5,544 bases of DNA, taken from an uncultured Mitsuokella sp. (lineage in GTDB: Bacteria > Bacillota > Negativicutes > Selenomonadales > Selenomonadaceae). Location: contig CAAGMF010000261.1 of the NCBI GenBank assembly GCA_900770895.1, forward strand, positions 1 through 5,544, given 5' to 3'. The translations under genes were made by a program, and so were the position numbers. Positions 1 through 5,544 of the stretch are shown in pieces. How positions within the stretch are numbered: position 1 is the stretch's first letter; each line of letters begins with the position of its first letter. The notes below the pieces were generated by a model. It saw only the letters and a list, made by a program, of their open reading frames with translations. It searched no databases and had not been told where the DNA came from.

Positions 1-59
1 AACAGGGTCGACTTGCCCACATTCGGGCGGCCGACGATAGCTACGATCGGTTTGCTCAT
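1..59 (-). CDS. der: Ribosome biogenesis GTPase Der (EngA), N-terminal fragment
   Basis: Only the first 19 complete codons are in the window; the gene runs off the left edge. The visible protein begins MSKPIVAIVGRPNVGKSTL. This is the typical start of Der/EngA, with the G1 (Walker A) motif GRPNVGKS at residues 10-17 of the first GTPase domain. Der proteins are double-GTPase factors that bind the maturing 50S subunit; that role is family knowledge, since the second G domain and the KH-like domain are not visible. The ATG at 59 follows an AGAAGG ribosome binding site (71-66) with a 6-base spacer. The gene lies 35 bases after the DUF512 stop codon on the same strand and is probably co-transcribed with it. 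A different small GTPase such as Era is possible from so few residues, but the wording of the N-terminus and the gene order favour Der. Confidence 0.88.
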   Translation of the reverse strand, partial: MSKPIVAIVGRPNVGKSTL

Positions 60-94
60 ATGATACCTTCTTTCTTTTTTATCTCTTTATCTCT

Positions 95-1501
95 TTATTT
101 CGTATAACCGGCATTTGACTGCCAGGTATAGTTCGTCTCTGCACTGCGCTGTTTATGGTAATGCTCCCAGTCAGCCAGCGCCGCATAGTAATCATGCCCC
201 GTCTGAGCCAGTTCGACTTTCATATCCGGGAACTGCCGCCGGAAGTCCGTCCAGCTCATATCATCCAGGAATATGTCATCACCACTGCGCAGGGCCGGCT
301 CGGGGATGAGCAGGCCATCATACGGCTCGTCCTGCTGCTTGATGGCCTTGATCATATCCTGAGCCGTCAGCAGTCCTGATACATTGACCGTAGCCCCGAA
401 ATATTCATTGACGACGGGCAACACTGTCACCTCCAGATCATCGCGACCGGCCATCATGGAGTCGGCCAGCTGTTGGAATACCGGAGCTACGGAGGTCCCC
501 GTCACGACGCATATACGATGATGCCTGCCCGTAGAGCTGGTTCTGATGCTGGTTTGGGACTCACTGCTGGCCTGCTCCCATTCGCCGATGAAGTTGCGCG
601 TCAGGCCTATGCCGTTATCGAGCTGGGGAAAACCATCGTACATCTCAGCTGGCGGCATCTCGCGCCCTGCGAGGAAATAGAATTCGTCGCCAAGATATAT
701 GAACGTGCGCCCCTCCTCATCCCGCATCCGGGCCTGCCATTTCTCCACGGTCTCTATGACCTGTGCGGCTCCTGCCGCATCAAACTGATGCAGCGGATAG
801 GGATCCGTGCGGTACTTCGTGATGCCGACCGGCACGATAGCGATGGAGAGCACATGCGGCCGCCGGGCAAGCAGCTCGCGCAGAGTGCGCTCGAGCTCCG
901 GACCATCATTCAGTCCGGCACATAGTACGATCTGCGTGTGATACTGGGCGCCGGCCTGCTCCAGCTGATCGAGCTGCTCGCTGATGCGCGCCGCTCCCGG
1001 ACAGCGCAGCATAGCTGCGCGCAGCTCCGGATTCATGCACTGGACCGACACATAGAGCGGCGACAGATGCAGACGCCGGATGCGGTCGAAGTCGCGCGGC
1101 CCCATATTCGTCAGCGTGATGAAATTGCCATAGAGGAACGAAAGACGATAGTCATCATCCTTTATGGACAGGCTCGTGCGCATGCCCGGAGCCACCATAT
1201 TCACGAAGCAGAAATAGCAGTTGTTCGCGCAGCGGCGTATACCATCGAAGACGGCGGAAGCGAATTCGCAGCCGAGTTCCTCATCGATGTCTTTCTCAAA
1301 CGAGATGATTTCGCGCTCTCCGTCCGCATGCTCCAGCAGTAAATCTATTTCCTCATCGGCCAATGCGAAGCTGAGGTCTATGATATCGCGCAGCGGCTGT
1401 CCATTGATTGAAATGATCTTATCGCCGCTGACGAGTCCCAGCTCGGCAGCCAGGCTCTCCTCAGGGACGCGCGTTATGATACCTGGATATTCTTTGCTCA
1501 T
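95..1501 (-). CDS. DUF512 family protein: PDZ domain plus radical-SAM-type iron-sulfur enzyme, function unknown
   Basis: The product is a 468-residue cytoplasmic protein with no signal peptide. Residues about 5-45 form a PDZ-like domain (RVPEESLAAELGLVSGDKI, then SINGQ). Next comes a radical-SAM-type cluster motif, Cys91-x3-Cys95-x2-Cys98 followed by Phe, and the family block around DDDYRLSFLYGNFITLTN (residues 115-132). GRTFIYLGDEFY (264-275) and the C-terminal TGTS, VNEYFGATVNVSGLLT and GDDIFLDDMSW blocks (334-416) are also typical of DUF512. A Ser/Thr/Gln-rich linker (about 310-326) separates the two halves. The family has no established substrate. ATG1501 is preferred over the TTG at 1540, because the 13-residue extension is read from AT-rich DNA that abuts the terminator tail and adds no recognisable sequence. 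The Shine-Dalgarno site before 1501 is weak (GAG at 1513-1511). Lying between rpsA and der suggests, but does not show, a link to translation. Confidence 0.9.
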   Translation of the reverse strand: MSKEYPGIITRVPEESLAAELGLVSGDKIISINGQPLRDIIDLSFALADEEIDLLLEHADGEREIISFEKDIDEELGCEFASAVFDGIRRCANNCYFCFVNMVAPGMRTSLSIKDDDYRLSFLYGNFITLTNMGPRDFDRIRRLHLSPLYVSVQCMNPELRAAMLRCPGAARISEQLDQLEQAGAQYHTQIVLCAGLNDGPELERTLRELLARRPHVLSIAIVPVGITKYRTDPYPLHQFDAAGAAQVIETVEKWQARMRDEEGRTFIYLGDEFYFLAGREMPPAEMYDGFPQLDNGIGLTRNFIGEWEQASSESQTSIRTSSTGRHHRICVVTGTSVAPVFQQLADSMMAGRDDLEVTVLPVVNEYFGATVNVSGLLTAQDMIKAIKQQDEPYDGLLIPEPALRSGDDIFLDDMSWTDFRRQFPDMKVELAQTGHDYYAALADWEHYHKQRSAETNYTWQSNAGYTK

Positions 1502-1542
1502 ATACAAAATCTCAAAAAATATAAAATACAGCTTAAGCAAAA

Positions 1543-1572
1543 CGAAGGAGTGATGATATCATCACTCCCCCG
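1543..1572 (-). terminator. Probable intrinsic terminator after rpsA (perfect 22-base palindrome)
   Basis: A perfect palindrome lies at 1547-1568, with arms GGAGTGATGAT and ATCATCACTCC. As minus-strand RNA it folds to a nine-pair stem with an AUAU loop. Two G-U pairs and two G-C pairs extend the base to 1543-1572. It is followed directly by TTTTGCTT (1542-1535). The other strand has no T-rich tail, so the signal points in the direction of rpsA transcription and sits 26 bases past its stop. The tract is short and interrupted, so termination may be partial. The perfect symmetry also allows a protein-binding site. Confidence 0.68.
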
Positions 1573-1598
1573 CAATACTCTTATTACAGCCCTGCTGA

Positions 1599-2684
1599 TT
1601 ACTCCTCAGCCGGAGCCTCGTCCTGGCTGTCAGCCTTCGTGATCGACAGCGAGATACGTTTGCGCTTCGTGTCGATGCGCAGGATCTTGACGCGAACCTG
1701 GTCGCCCTGATGAACAGCCTCATCAGCACGCTCGATGCGATGGTTAGCCAGCTCGCCCATCGGGATAAGGCCATCGAAGCCCGGCTCGATTTCCATGAAA
1801 GCACCGACGTCGGTCAGCTTTATGATCTTGCCCTCTATCGTCTGGCCCTCGCTGTACTTAGCAGCCTTCTCGAACCACGGATCCGGCAGCGTGTCCTTTA
1901 CAGACAGCGAGATGCGCTTCTGCTCCGGATCAACGTTCTTCACATAGACATCGAGCTCCTGGCCAACCTCGAGCACCTCGGAAGGATGCTTGACGCGATG
2001 CCATGCAAGGTCAGAGATATGAGCCAGTCCGTCTACGCCACCGATATCGATGAACGCACCATAGTCGACGATGCGCTTGACAACGCCCTTGACCGTCGTG
2101 CCCGGCTCGAGAGTCGAGAAAATCTCCTCCTCGAGCTTAGCGCGCTGAGCCTCGAGAATCTTACGGCGCGAGAGAACCAGGCGCTGCTTATGTACATCGA
2201 TCTCGATGATCTCAGTCTCGACCGTCTGGCCGACGTAAACCGAAAGATCCTTTACGAAATGGAGCTCCATCTGCGAAGCCGGTATGAAACCGCGCAGACC
2301 ATCAACGTAAGCAACCAGACCGCCCTTGACGACCTGATTCACCTGAGCCTGTACATGTTCGCCAGCCTCAGCCTTCTTCTCCATCTCTTTCCAGGCTACC
2401 ATGCGATCCGCTTTGACCTTGGAAAGGATGCCGCCGTTATCGCCGCCGAGCGAGACAACATAAACATCGATCTTGTCGCCGACTTTGACGACGTCCTCGG
2501 CCGAATCCGGCGTGGGCTGAGCGAGTTCGCGCTTCGGGATAGCAATCTCCTGCTTGTAGCCTATGTCCACATAAGCCTCATCGCGACTCACCTGGATGAC
2601 CTCTCCGGTAACAACGGAATGCTCCTCAATCTCCGGAGTATTCTCCTGCTCCATGAGATCTGCCATGCTCATTTCTTCTGACAC
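1599..2684 (-). CDS. rpsA: 30S ribosomal protein S1 (four S1 domains)
   Basis: The product is a 361-residue RNA-binding protein with four S1/OB-fold repeats at about residues 23-92, 108-175, 194-265 and 279-350. Repeats 3 and 4 are the most typical (VKRIVDYGAFIDIGGVDGLAHISD and IIKLTDVGAFMEIEPGFDGLIP), each ending in KRISLS. An acidic tail (DSQDEAPAEE) closes it. Four repeats is the usual Firmicutes form, against six in E. coli S1, so binding to the ribosome and mRNA may be looser than in Proteobacteria (family knowledge). The start is GTG2684, with AGGAGG at 2700-2695 ten bases upstream. An ATG at 2672 would be 22 bases from that site, and an in-frame TAA at 2690-2688 rules out anything further upstream. 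The gene overlaps the end of ispH by 16 bases. It avoids TTA, CTA and TCA codons after codon 2, as expected of a highly expressed gene. Confidence 0.96.
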   Translation of the reverse strand: MSEEMSMADLMEQENTPEIEEHSVVTGEVIQVSRDEAYVDIGYKQEIAIPKRELAQPTPDSAEDVVKVGDKIDVYVVSLGGDNGGILSKVKADRMVAWKEMEKKAEAGEHVQAQVNQVVKGGLVAYVDGLRGFIPASQMELHFVKDLSVYVGQTVETEIIEIDVHKQRLVLSRRKILEAQRAKLEEEIFSTLEPGTTVKGVVKRIVDYGAFIDIGGVDGLAHISDLAWHRVKHPSEVLEVGQELDVYVKNVDPEQKRISLSVKDTLPDPWFEKAAKYSEGQTIEGKIIKLTDVGAFMEIEPGFDGLIPMGELANHRIERADEAVHQGDQVRVKILRIDTKRKRISLSITKADSQDEAPAEE

Positions 2685-3499
2685 TTGTTATATACCTCCT
2701 TGATAATCCAGTCAGGTGTAGAAGCACCCGCTGTAATACCAATTTTTTCTATATTTTCCAACCACTCCGGCTGCAGCTCTTCTGCAGTCTCGATGTGATA
2801 GGTTTTACATTTTTCGGCGCATACCTGCGCGAGACGCGTCGTGTTAGCACTGTTGCGTCCGCCAATGACGATCATGACATCGACATTGCCAGCCAGTTCC
2901 CGGGCAGCCGACTGACGCTGCTCCGTGGCCGTGCATATCGTGCGCACAATCCTGATGTCGCCACCCTTATCCAGCAGATGATTGATGATGCTGCTGAATT
3001 TCTTCGTAGAGAATGTTGTCTGACAGACAACGCCCAATCGCTTGCAAGGAGCAAGCGCATCAGCCTCATCCTCATTCTCGATGATGGCGGCCTGACAGCC
3101 TGACCATTCGAAGACACTCTGCACCTCGGGATGATTCTTCTCGCCGATTATGATGACCCGGCGTCCCTCATCCCGCAACTCTTTAGCTGCCAGCTGAGCC
3201 CGCTTGACATGGGGGCAAGTCGCATCGACGAGCTCCAGGCCCAGCTGCTCGGCCTTATCATAGGTCTCAGGCCCGACGCCATGCGAACGAATGATCACTC
3301 TGCCGCCGCGTGGCATTTCCTCGAGCGTGTTTATGGTGCCGACGCCTTCGGTCTTGAGCCTTTCCACCATCTGCGGATTGTGGATAATCGGACCTAACGT
3401 AGACGACTTTCCATCCGGCGTCGCATTGCTCTGCGCTATGGCGATTGCCCGTTTGACACCGTAACAGAAGCCCAGATAATCTGCCAGGATTACTTCCAT
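2669..3499 (-). CDS. ispH: 4-hydroxy-3-methylbut-2-enyl diphosphate reductase (IspH/LytB)
   Basis: This is the last enzyme of the MEP isoprenoid pathway; it reduces HMBPP to IPP and DMAPP with an iron-sulfur cluster. The 276 residues fit the short Gram-positive form. The three cluster cysteines are present: Cys12 (GFCYGV), Cys95 (DATCPHV) and Cys189 (TICTAT). So are the substrate-binding histidines His40 (GPIIHNP), His73 (RSHGVG) and His123, followed by the catalytic Glu125 (KNHPEV). QTTFS (160-164), GGRNSANT (213-220) and the C-terminal TAGASTPDWIIKEV (256-269) are further hallmarks. The ATG at 3499 follows AAGG (3510-3507) with a 7-base spacer, and a TGA two codons upstream excludes a longer in-frame start. 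The last 16 bases overlap rpsA. A promoter at 3573-3601 probably drives ispH-rpsA. The protein ends in a short lysine-rich tail (NKCQKK) where clostridial homologues often continue into S1. Confidence 0.96.
   Translation of the reverse strand: MEVILADYLGFCYGVKRAIAIAQSNATPDGKSSTLGPIIHNPQMVERLKTEGVGTINTLEEMPRGGRVIIRSHGVGPETYDKAEQLGLELVDATCPHVKRAQLAAKELRDEGRRVIIIGEKNHPEVQSVFEWSGCQAAIIENEDEADALAPCKRLGVVCQTTFSTKKFSSIINHLLDKGGDIRIVRTICTATEQRQSAARELAGNVDVMIVIGGRNSANTTRLAQVCAEKCKTYHIETAEELQPEWLENIEKIGITAGASTPDWIIKEVYNKCQKK
2695..2700 (-). promoter_or_regulatory. Ribosome binding site of rpsA, inside ispH
   Basis: A full AGGAGG lies within the codons for Lys-Glu-Val near the ispH C-terminus, ten bases before the rpsA GTG. 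It decides the GTG start over the ATG codons at 2672 and 2666. Ribosomes finishing ispH pass directly over it, so translation of the two genes is probably coupled. It also shows that S1 can be made as a separate protein here, although S1 is fused to IspH in many Clostridia. Confidence 0.85.
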
Positions 3500-3510
3500 A
3501 TCTCAACCTT

Positions 3511-3537
3511 ACCTGTATTTGATTGACTGCCACAGGT
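3511..3537 (-). repeat. Inverted repeat in the ispH leader next to the ribosome binding site
   Basis: In the leader RNA, ACCTGT (3537-3532) and ACAGGT (3516-3511) can form a six-pair stem closing a 15-base loop. The second arm directly abuts the AAGG ribosome binding site of ispH (3510-3507). A stem here could reduce access to that site. It is short, and could be chance. Confidence 0.35.
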
Positions 3538-3572
3538 TATATTTCTCCCCTGTTTTCTGCAATCTAAGATAT

Positions 3573-3601
3573 AGTATATCATGTAAATGGCTGGCAGGCA
3601 A
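3573..3601 (-). promoter_or_regulatory. Sigma-A-type promoter for ispH-rpsA
   Basis: Read on the minus strand, the -35 box is TTGCCT (3601-3596), followed by a 17-base spacer and the -10 box TATACT (3578-3573). A TG one base before the -10 box makes it an extended -10. Matches to consensus are 4 of 6 and 5 of 6. Transcription would start near 3565, giving a leader of about 65 bases before ispH. It lies in the 126-base plsC-ispH gap, the widest in the window, which has no terminator. The start point is inferred, not observed. Confidence 0.66.
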
Positions 3602-3625
3602 ATGTTTTCTACACTTTTTTTGTTT

Positions 3626-4261
3626 TTATTGCTGCTGTTCGTATTCTGACTTGGTCTTAGCTATGATATCCATGATGGATTGGGAGAACGCCATGAGGTC
3701 TTCCTTGCTCTTCGGATCGCCGCTGAAATGCATCGGTTCTCCATATATGACGCGGAGCTGCGGCAGGAAGCTGCCCCCGGAAAATATCTTATCCGTACCG
3801 ATGATGGTCGCCGGCACGACGACGGCTCCGGTCATGGCCGCTATGAGGCCGACCCCGGCCTCGGCCTTATGGACTTTGCCGTTATGGCTGCGTGTCCCTT
3901 CCGGGAACATGCCCATGCAGTGGCCAGCCTTCAATATCTTCACGGCTGCCTTTATGGCACCGCGGTCGCCCGTACCGCGGCGAACCGGGAACGAATAGCA
4001 CTTCGTTATGATTGTCCCGAGCAGCGGCACCTCGAAAAGCTCCTCTTTCGCCATATAGCAGACCGGACGATGCAGGAATGTCGCCAGCAATGGCGGATCC
4101 CAGTTGCTCATGTGATTGGCTGCCAGTATGACTGCTCCCGTGGCCGGCACTTTATCCGCGCCCTGTATCTGCGCCCGGAACAAAAGGCTGAAAAGGGCGC
4201 GGAAAATCAGATGCAAGAAACGGTACATACGGCTGATATTGCTTTTATCTGCGAGTTTCAT
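3626..4261 (-). CDS. plsC: 1-acyl-sn-glycerol-3-phosphate acyltransferase (PlsC family)
   Basis: The product makes phosphatidic acid by acylating the sn-2 position of lysophosphatidic acid, at the inner face of the membrane. The 211-residue protein has a hydrophobic N-terminal segment (about 12-29) that probably inserts in or lies along the membrane. The acyltransferase motifs appear in order: NHMSNWD with the catalytic His50-x4-Asp55 pair, FPVRRG (91-96), FPEGTRS (119-125) with the glycerol-phosphate-binding Glu-Gly-Thr-Arg, and VVPATIIG (148-155). The ATG at 4261 is chosen over a TTG at 4285 because it follows AGGTGAG (4271-4265) at good spacing and begins four bases past the cmk stop. The TTG would overlap cmk and has no clear site. 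The C-terminus is Gln-rich (EYEQQQ). Membership of the family is sure; the exact acyl donor and acceptor are inferred. Confidence 0.93.
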   Translation of the reverse strand: MKLADKSNISRMYRFLHLIFRALFSLLFRAQIQGADKVPATGAVILAANHMSNWDPPLLATFLHRPVCYMAKEELFEVPLLGTIITKCYSFPVRRGTGDRGAIKAAVKILKAGHCMGMFPEGTRSHNGKVHKAEAGVGLIAAMTGAVVVPATIIGTDKIFSGGSFLPQLRVIYGEPMHFSGDPKSKEDLMAFSQSIMDIIAKTKSEYEQQQ

Positions 4262-4264
4262 AGT

Positions 4265-4271
4265 CTCACCT
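4265..4271 (-). promoter_or_regulatory. Ribosome binding site of plsC spanning the cmk stop codon
   Basis: AGGTGAG carries the TGA stop of cmk (4268-4266) within it, three bases before the plsC ATG at 4261. The AGG core is seven bases from the start. This arrangement fits termination-reinitiation coupling between cmk and plsC, and it settles the plsC start. Confidence 0.75.
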
Positions 4272-4919
4272 GCACATTCCGACAATCCTGGCTACGACTT
4301 CATCAATCGTCAGGCCCGTAGTATCCAGCAGGACGGCGTCCTCGGCTTTTATGAGCGGTGAGATCTCGCGCTCCATATCCGCTTTATCGCGCGCAGCTAT
4401 ATCATGCTCGATCTCCTCGAGCGAGACGTCATTGCCTTTGGCCCGCAGCTCCTTCCAGCGCCGCCGGGCCCGCTCCTCGATCGAGGCCGTCAGATATATC
4501 TTGACATCAGCATCCGGCAATACATGCGTAGCTATGTCGCGGCCATCCATCAGGACGCCGCCGTTCGTCGCCATGCGCCGCTGCAGTGCCACGAGCCGCT
4601 CCCGAACAGGACCGAGGGCAGCCACGCGCGAGACGATATGGCTGACCTCCGGCGTCCGGATCGCAGCGGTCACATCCGTGCCATCGACGGCCACCGTCGT
4701 ATGACCATCGACGTAATGCAGCTCGATATCTATATCCTGCGCTATGCTCACAATCAGCTCGTCAGTTACCGGCTTCCCCGTCGCCAGCGTCTTCCAGGCC
4801 ACTGCCCGGTACATCGCGCCTGTATCTATATAGGTATAGCCGAGTTCTTTGGCAGCCATCTGGGCTACCGTACTCTTGCCGGCACCAGCCGGTCCGTCTA
4901 TCGCTACTACTTTTTCCAT
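4266..4919 (-). CDS. cmk: Cytidylate kinase (CMP/dCMP kinase)
   Basis: The enzyme transfers phosphate from ATP to CMP or dCMP in pyrimidine nucleotide supply. The 217-residue protein has the P-loop GPAGAGKST (9-17), the CMP-binding IDTGAMYRA (31-39), a GRDIATHVLPDADVKIYLTAS block (126-146) containing Arg127-Asp128, and an Arg-rich lid region (148-159). It ends with the hallmark RDKADMER then SPL (177-189) and DAVLLDTT (194-201). Length and motif order match the bacterial family, and nothing essential is missing. GRDIAT replaces the more usual GRDIGT, a mild change. The ATG at 4919 follows a strong AGGGAGGA site (4933-4926) with a six-base spacer. The gene begins 15 bases after aroA and its stop is embedded in the plsC ribosome binding site, so it appears to be the middle gene of a tight aroA-cmk-plsC unit. 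Confidence 0.97.
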   Translation of the reverse strand: MEKVVAIDGPAGAGKSTVAQMAAKELGYTYIDTGAMYRAVAWKTLATGKPVTDELIVSIAQDIDIELHYVDGHTTVAVDGTDVTAAIRTPEVSHIVSRVAALGPVRERLVALQRRMATNGGVLMDGRDIATHVLPDADVKIYLTASIEERARRRWKELRAKGNDVSLEEIEHDIAARDKADMEREISPLIKAEDAVLLDTTGLTIDEVVARIVGMCR

Positions 4920-4934
4920 GCATATTCCTCCCTA

Positions 4935-5544
4935 TCAGTCGGCCAGTCGTGCCAAAGTATCATAGAATTCCGGATAAGATATATTCACGCAATCGCCATT
5001 CTGTATCTCTGCACCGGCTGCCGCCGCCCCCAGTATGGCCAGAGACATCGCCATGCGGTGGTCATCATACGACGAGACCTCAGCCGCGTGGCACGGACGG
5101 CCACCGTGAATGACCATCGTATCGCCATCGATCTCTACCGAGCCGGGCGCAATCTTATTGAACTCATCATGTATGGCCTGCAGACGGTCTGTTTCCTTCA
5201 CGCGCAGCTCGCCGGCGTCATTGATGACCGTATCGCCATCCGCCAGCATCGCGGCTACGGCGATGATCGGCACCTCGTCGATGAGGCGCGGCATGATGCT
5301 GCCGCCGAACGTCACGCCATGCAGCCGGCTCGCAGTCACTACGATGTCAGCTGCAGCCTCGCCACAGCTCTCGCGCTGATTGCGCAGCTCGAGCGATGCG
5401 CCCATATTGCTCAGGACCTCCAATATGCCGGTCCTCGTCTCATTGACGCCGACATTATGCAGGCAGAGCCGGCTGCCGGGGATGATCGAGCCCGCCACGA
5501 GCCAGTAGGCCGCCGACGATATATCCCCCGGCACCTCGATCTCA
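4935..5544 (-). CDS. aroA: 3-phosphoshikimate 1-carboxyvinyltransferase (EPSP synthase), C-terminal part
   Basis: The gene is open to the right edge, so only the last 202 residues, about half the usual 430, are visible. The true start lies outside; the GTG at 5534 is an internal valine in EIEVPGDISS. The enzyme joins phosphoenolpyruvate to shikimate-3-phosphate in the chorismate pathway. Counting from the first visible residue, the sequence shows PGDISSAA (5-12), NETRTG (34-39) and LIDEVPIIAVAA (87-98) with the catalytic Asp89. ELRVKETDRL (112-121) has Lys116, Glu117 and Arg120, and DDHRMAMS (160-167) has the substrate-binding Arg163. The end, CVNISYPEF, resembles class II enzymes such as CP4 rather than E. 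coli AroA. The TGA at 4937-4935 is 15 bases before cmk, with the cmk ribosome binding site filling the gap, which indicates co-transcription. Confidence 0.95.
   Translation of the reverse strand, partial: EIEVPGDISSAAYWLVAGSIIPGSRLCLHNVGVNETRTGILEVLSNMGASLELRNQRESCGEAAADIVVTASRLHGVTFGGSIMPRLIDEVPIIAVAAMLADGDTVINDAGELRVKETDRLQAIHDEFNKIAPGSVEIDGDTMVIHGGRPCHAAEVSSYDDHRMAMSLAILGAAAAGAEIQNGDCVNISYPEFYDTLARLAD

Noticed and set aside
473..1342. Two plus-strand frames of 150 and 134 codons opposite DUF512
   Set aside because: Both lie wholly within the conserved DUF512 coding region, show no known motifs, and fit antisense shadows of GC-rich codons.
1502..1540. TTG start at 1540 for the DUF512 gene, adding 13 residues
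   Set aside because: The extra residues are encoded by AT-rich DNA touching the terminator tail, have no ribosome binding site, and add nothing recognisable to the family N-terminus.
1511..1546. Possible promoter for DUF512-der in the AT-rich gap (TATATT at 1523-1518)
   Set aside because: The hexamer 17 bases upstream is TTCGTT, which matches the -35 consensus only in its first two bases. No other pairing has acceptable spacing.
3267..3533. 88-codon minus-strand frame overlapping the start of ispH
   Set aside because: Its residues show shadow composition with runs of Arg, His and Gln, and it lies mostly inside ispH. It is kept only as a possible leader-translation signal in the findings.
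3602..3628. Terminator after plsC in the A-rich run
   Set aside because: The run is A-rich, not T-rich, on the transcribed strand, and no stem precedes it.
4262..4285. TTG start at 4285 for plsC, overlapping cmk
   Set aside because: The ATG at 4261 has a good AGGTGAG site and correct spacing; the extension is only cmk sequence read in another frame.
3680..4321. 213-codon plus-strand frame opposite plsC
   Set aside because: It lies opposite a well supported acyltransferase gene, has no recognisable domain, and is rich in the Arg, His and Cys typical of antisense reading.
1..5544. Mobile element, CRISPR, tRNA or phage/defence cassette
   Set aside because: Both strands show only conserved housekeeping genes at tight spacing. 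No repeat array, integrase, transposase or cloverleaf was seen.

Overview
All coding in this window runs on the minus strand. It is a conserved housekeeping stretch that carries parts of aromatic amino acid, nucleotide, phospholipid and isoprenoid synthesis together with translation genes. In transcription order (right to left) it reads: the end of aroA (cut by the right edge), cmk, plsC, ispH, rpsA, a PDZ/radical-SAM protein of the DUF512 family, and the first 19 codons of der (cut by the left edge). The order cmk-plsC-ispH-rpsA-(DUF512)-der is familiar from Clostridia and Negativicutes. Together with AGGAGG-type ribosome binding sites, a fairly GC-rich coding style and a four-domain S1, it points to an anaerobic Firmicute, probably a member of the Negativicutes (Selenomonas-like). 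That placement is inference from gene order and protein style, not from a database search.

Right block (about 4262-5544): aroA ends 15 bases before cmk. The cmk stop codon lies inside the Shine-Dalgarno sequence of plsC, so the three genes look like one translationally coupled unit. The 126-base gap between plsC and ispH has no visible terminator. It does hold a good sigma-A promoter (TTGCCT, 17 bases, TATACT, with a TG extension) and a leader of about 65 bases. ispH and rpsA can therefore be transcribed independently of aroA-cmk-plsC.

Middle block (1599-3499): ispH and rpsA overlap by 16 bases in different frames. The rpsA ribosome binding site lies inside the last codons of ispH. Many Clostridia make IspH and S1 as one fused polypeptide, so this overlapping, unfused junction is the most evolutionarily interesting point of the window. 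A perfect 22-base palindrome with a T-rich tail follows rpsA and looks like an intrinsic terminator.

Left block (1-1501): the DUF512 gene and der follow, 35 bases apart. No convincing promoter was found for them, so leaky read-through is a possible source of transcription. There are no RNA genes, mobile elements, CRISPR arrays or phage genes, and no gene-free stretch longer than 126 bases. Nothing here looks like a novel defence or mobile system. The less ordinary points are the ispH/rpsA junction, the uncharacterised DUF512 enzyme between two translation genes, and the ispH leader.
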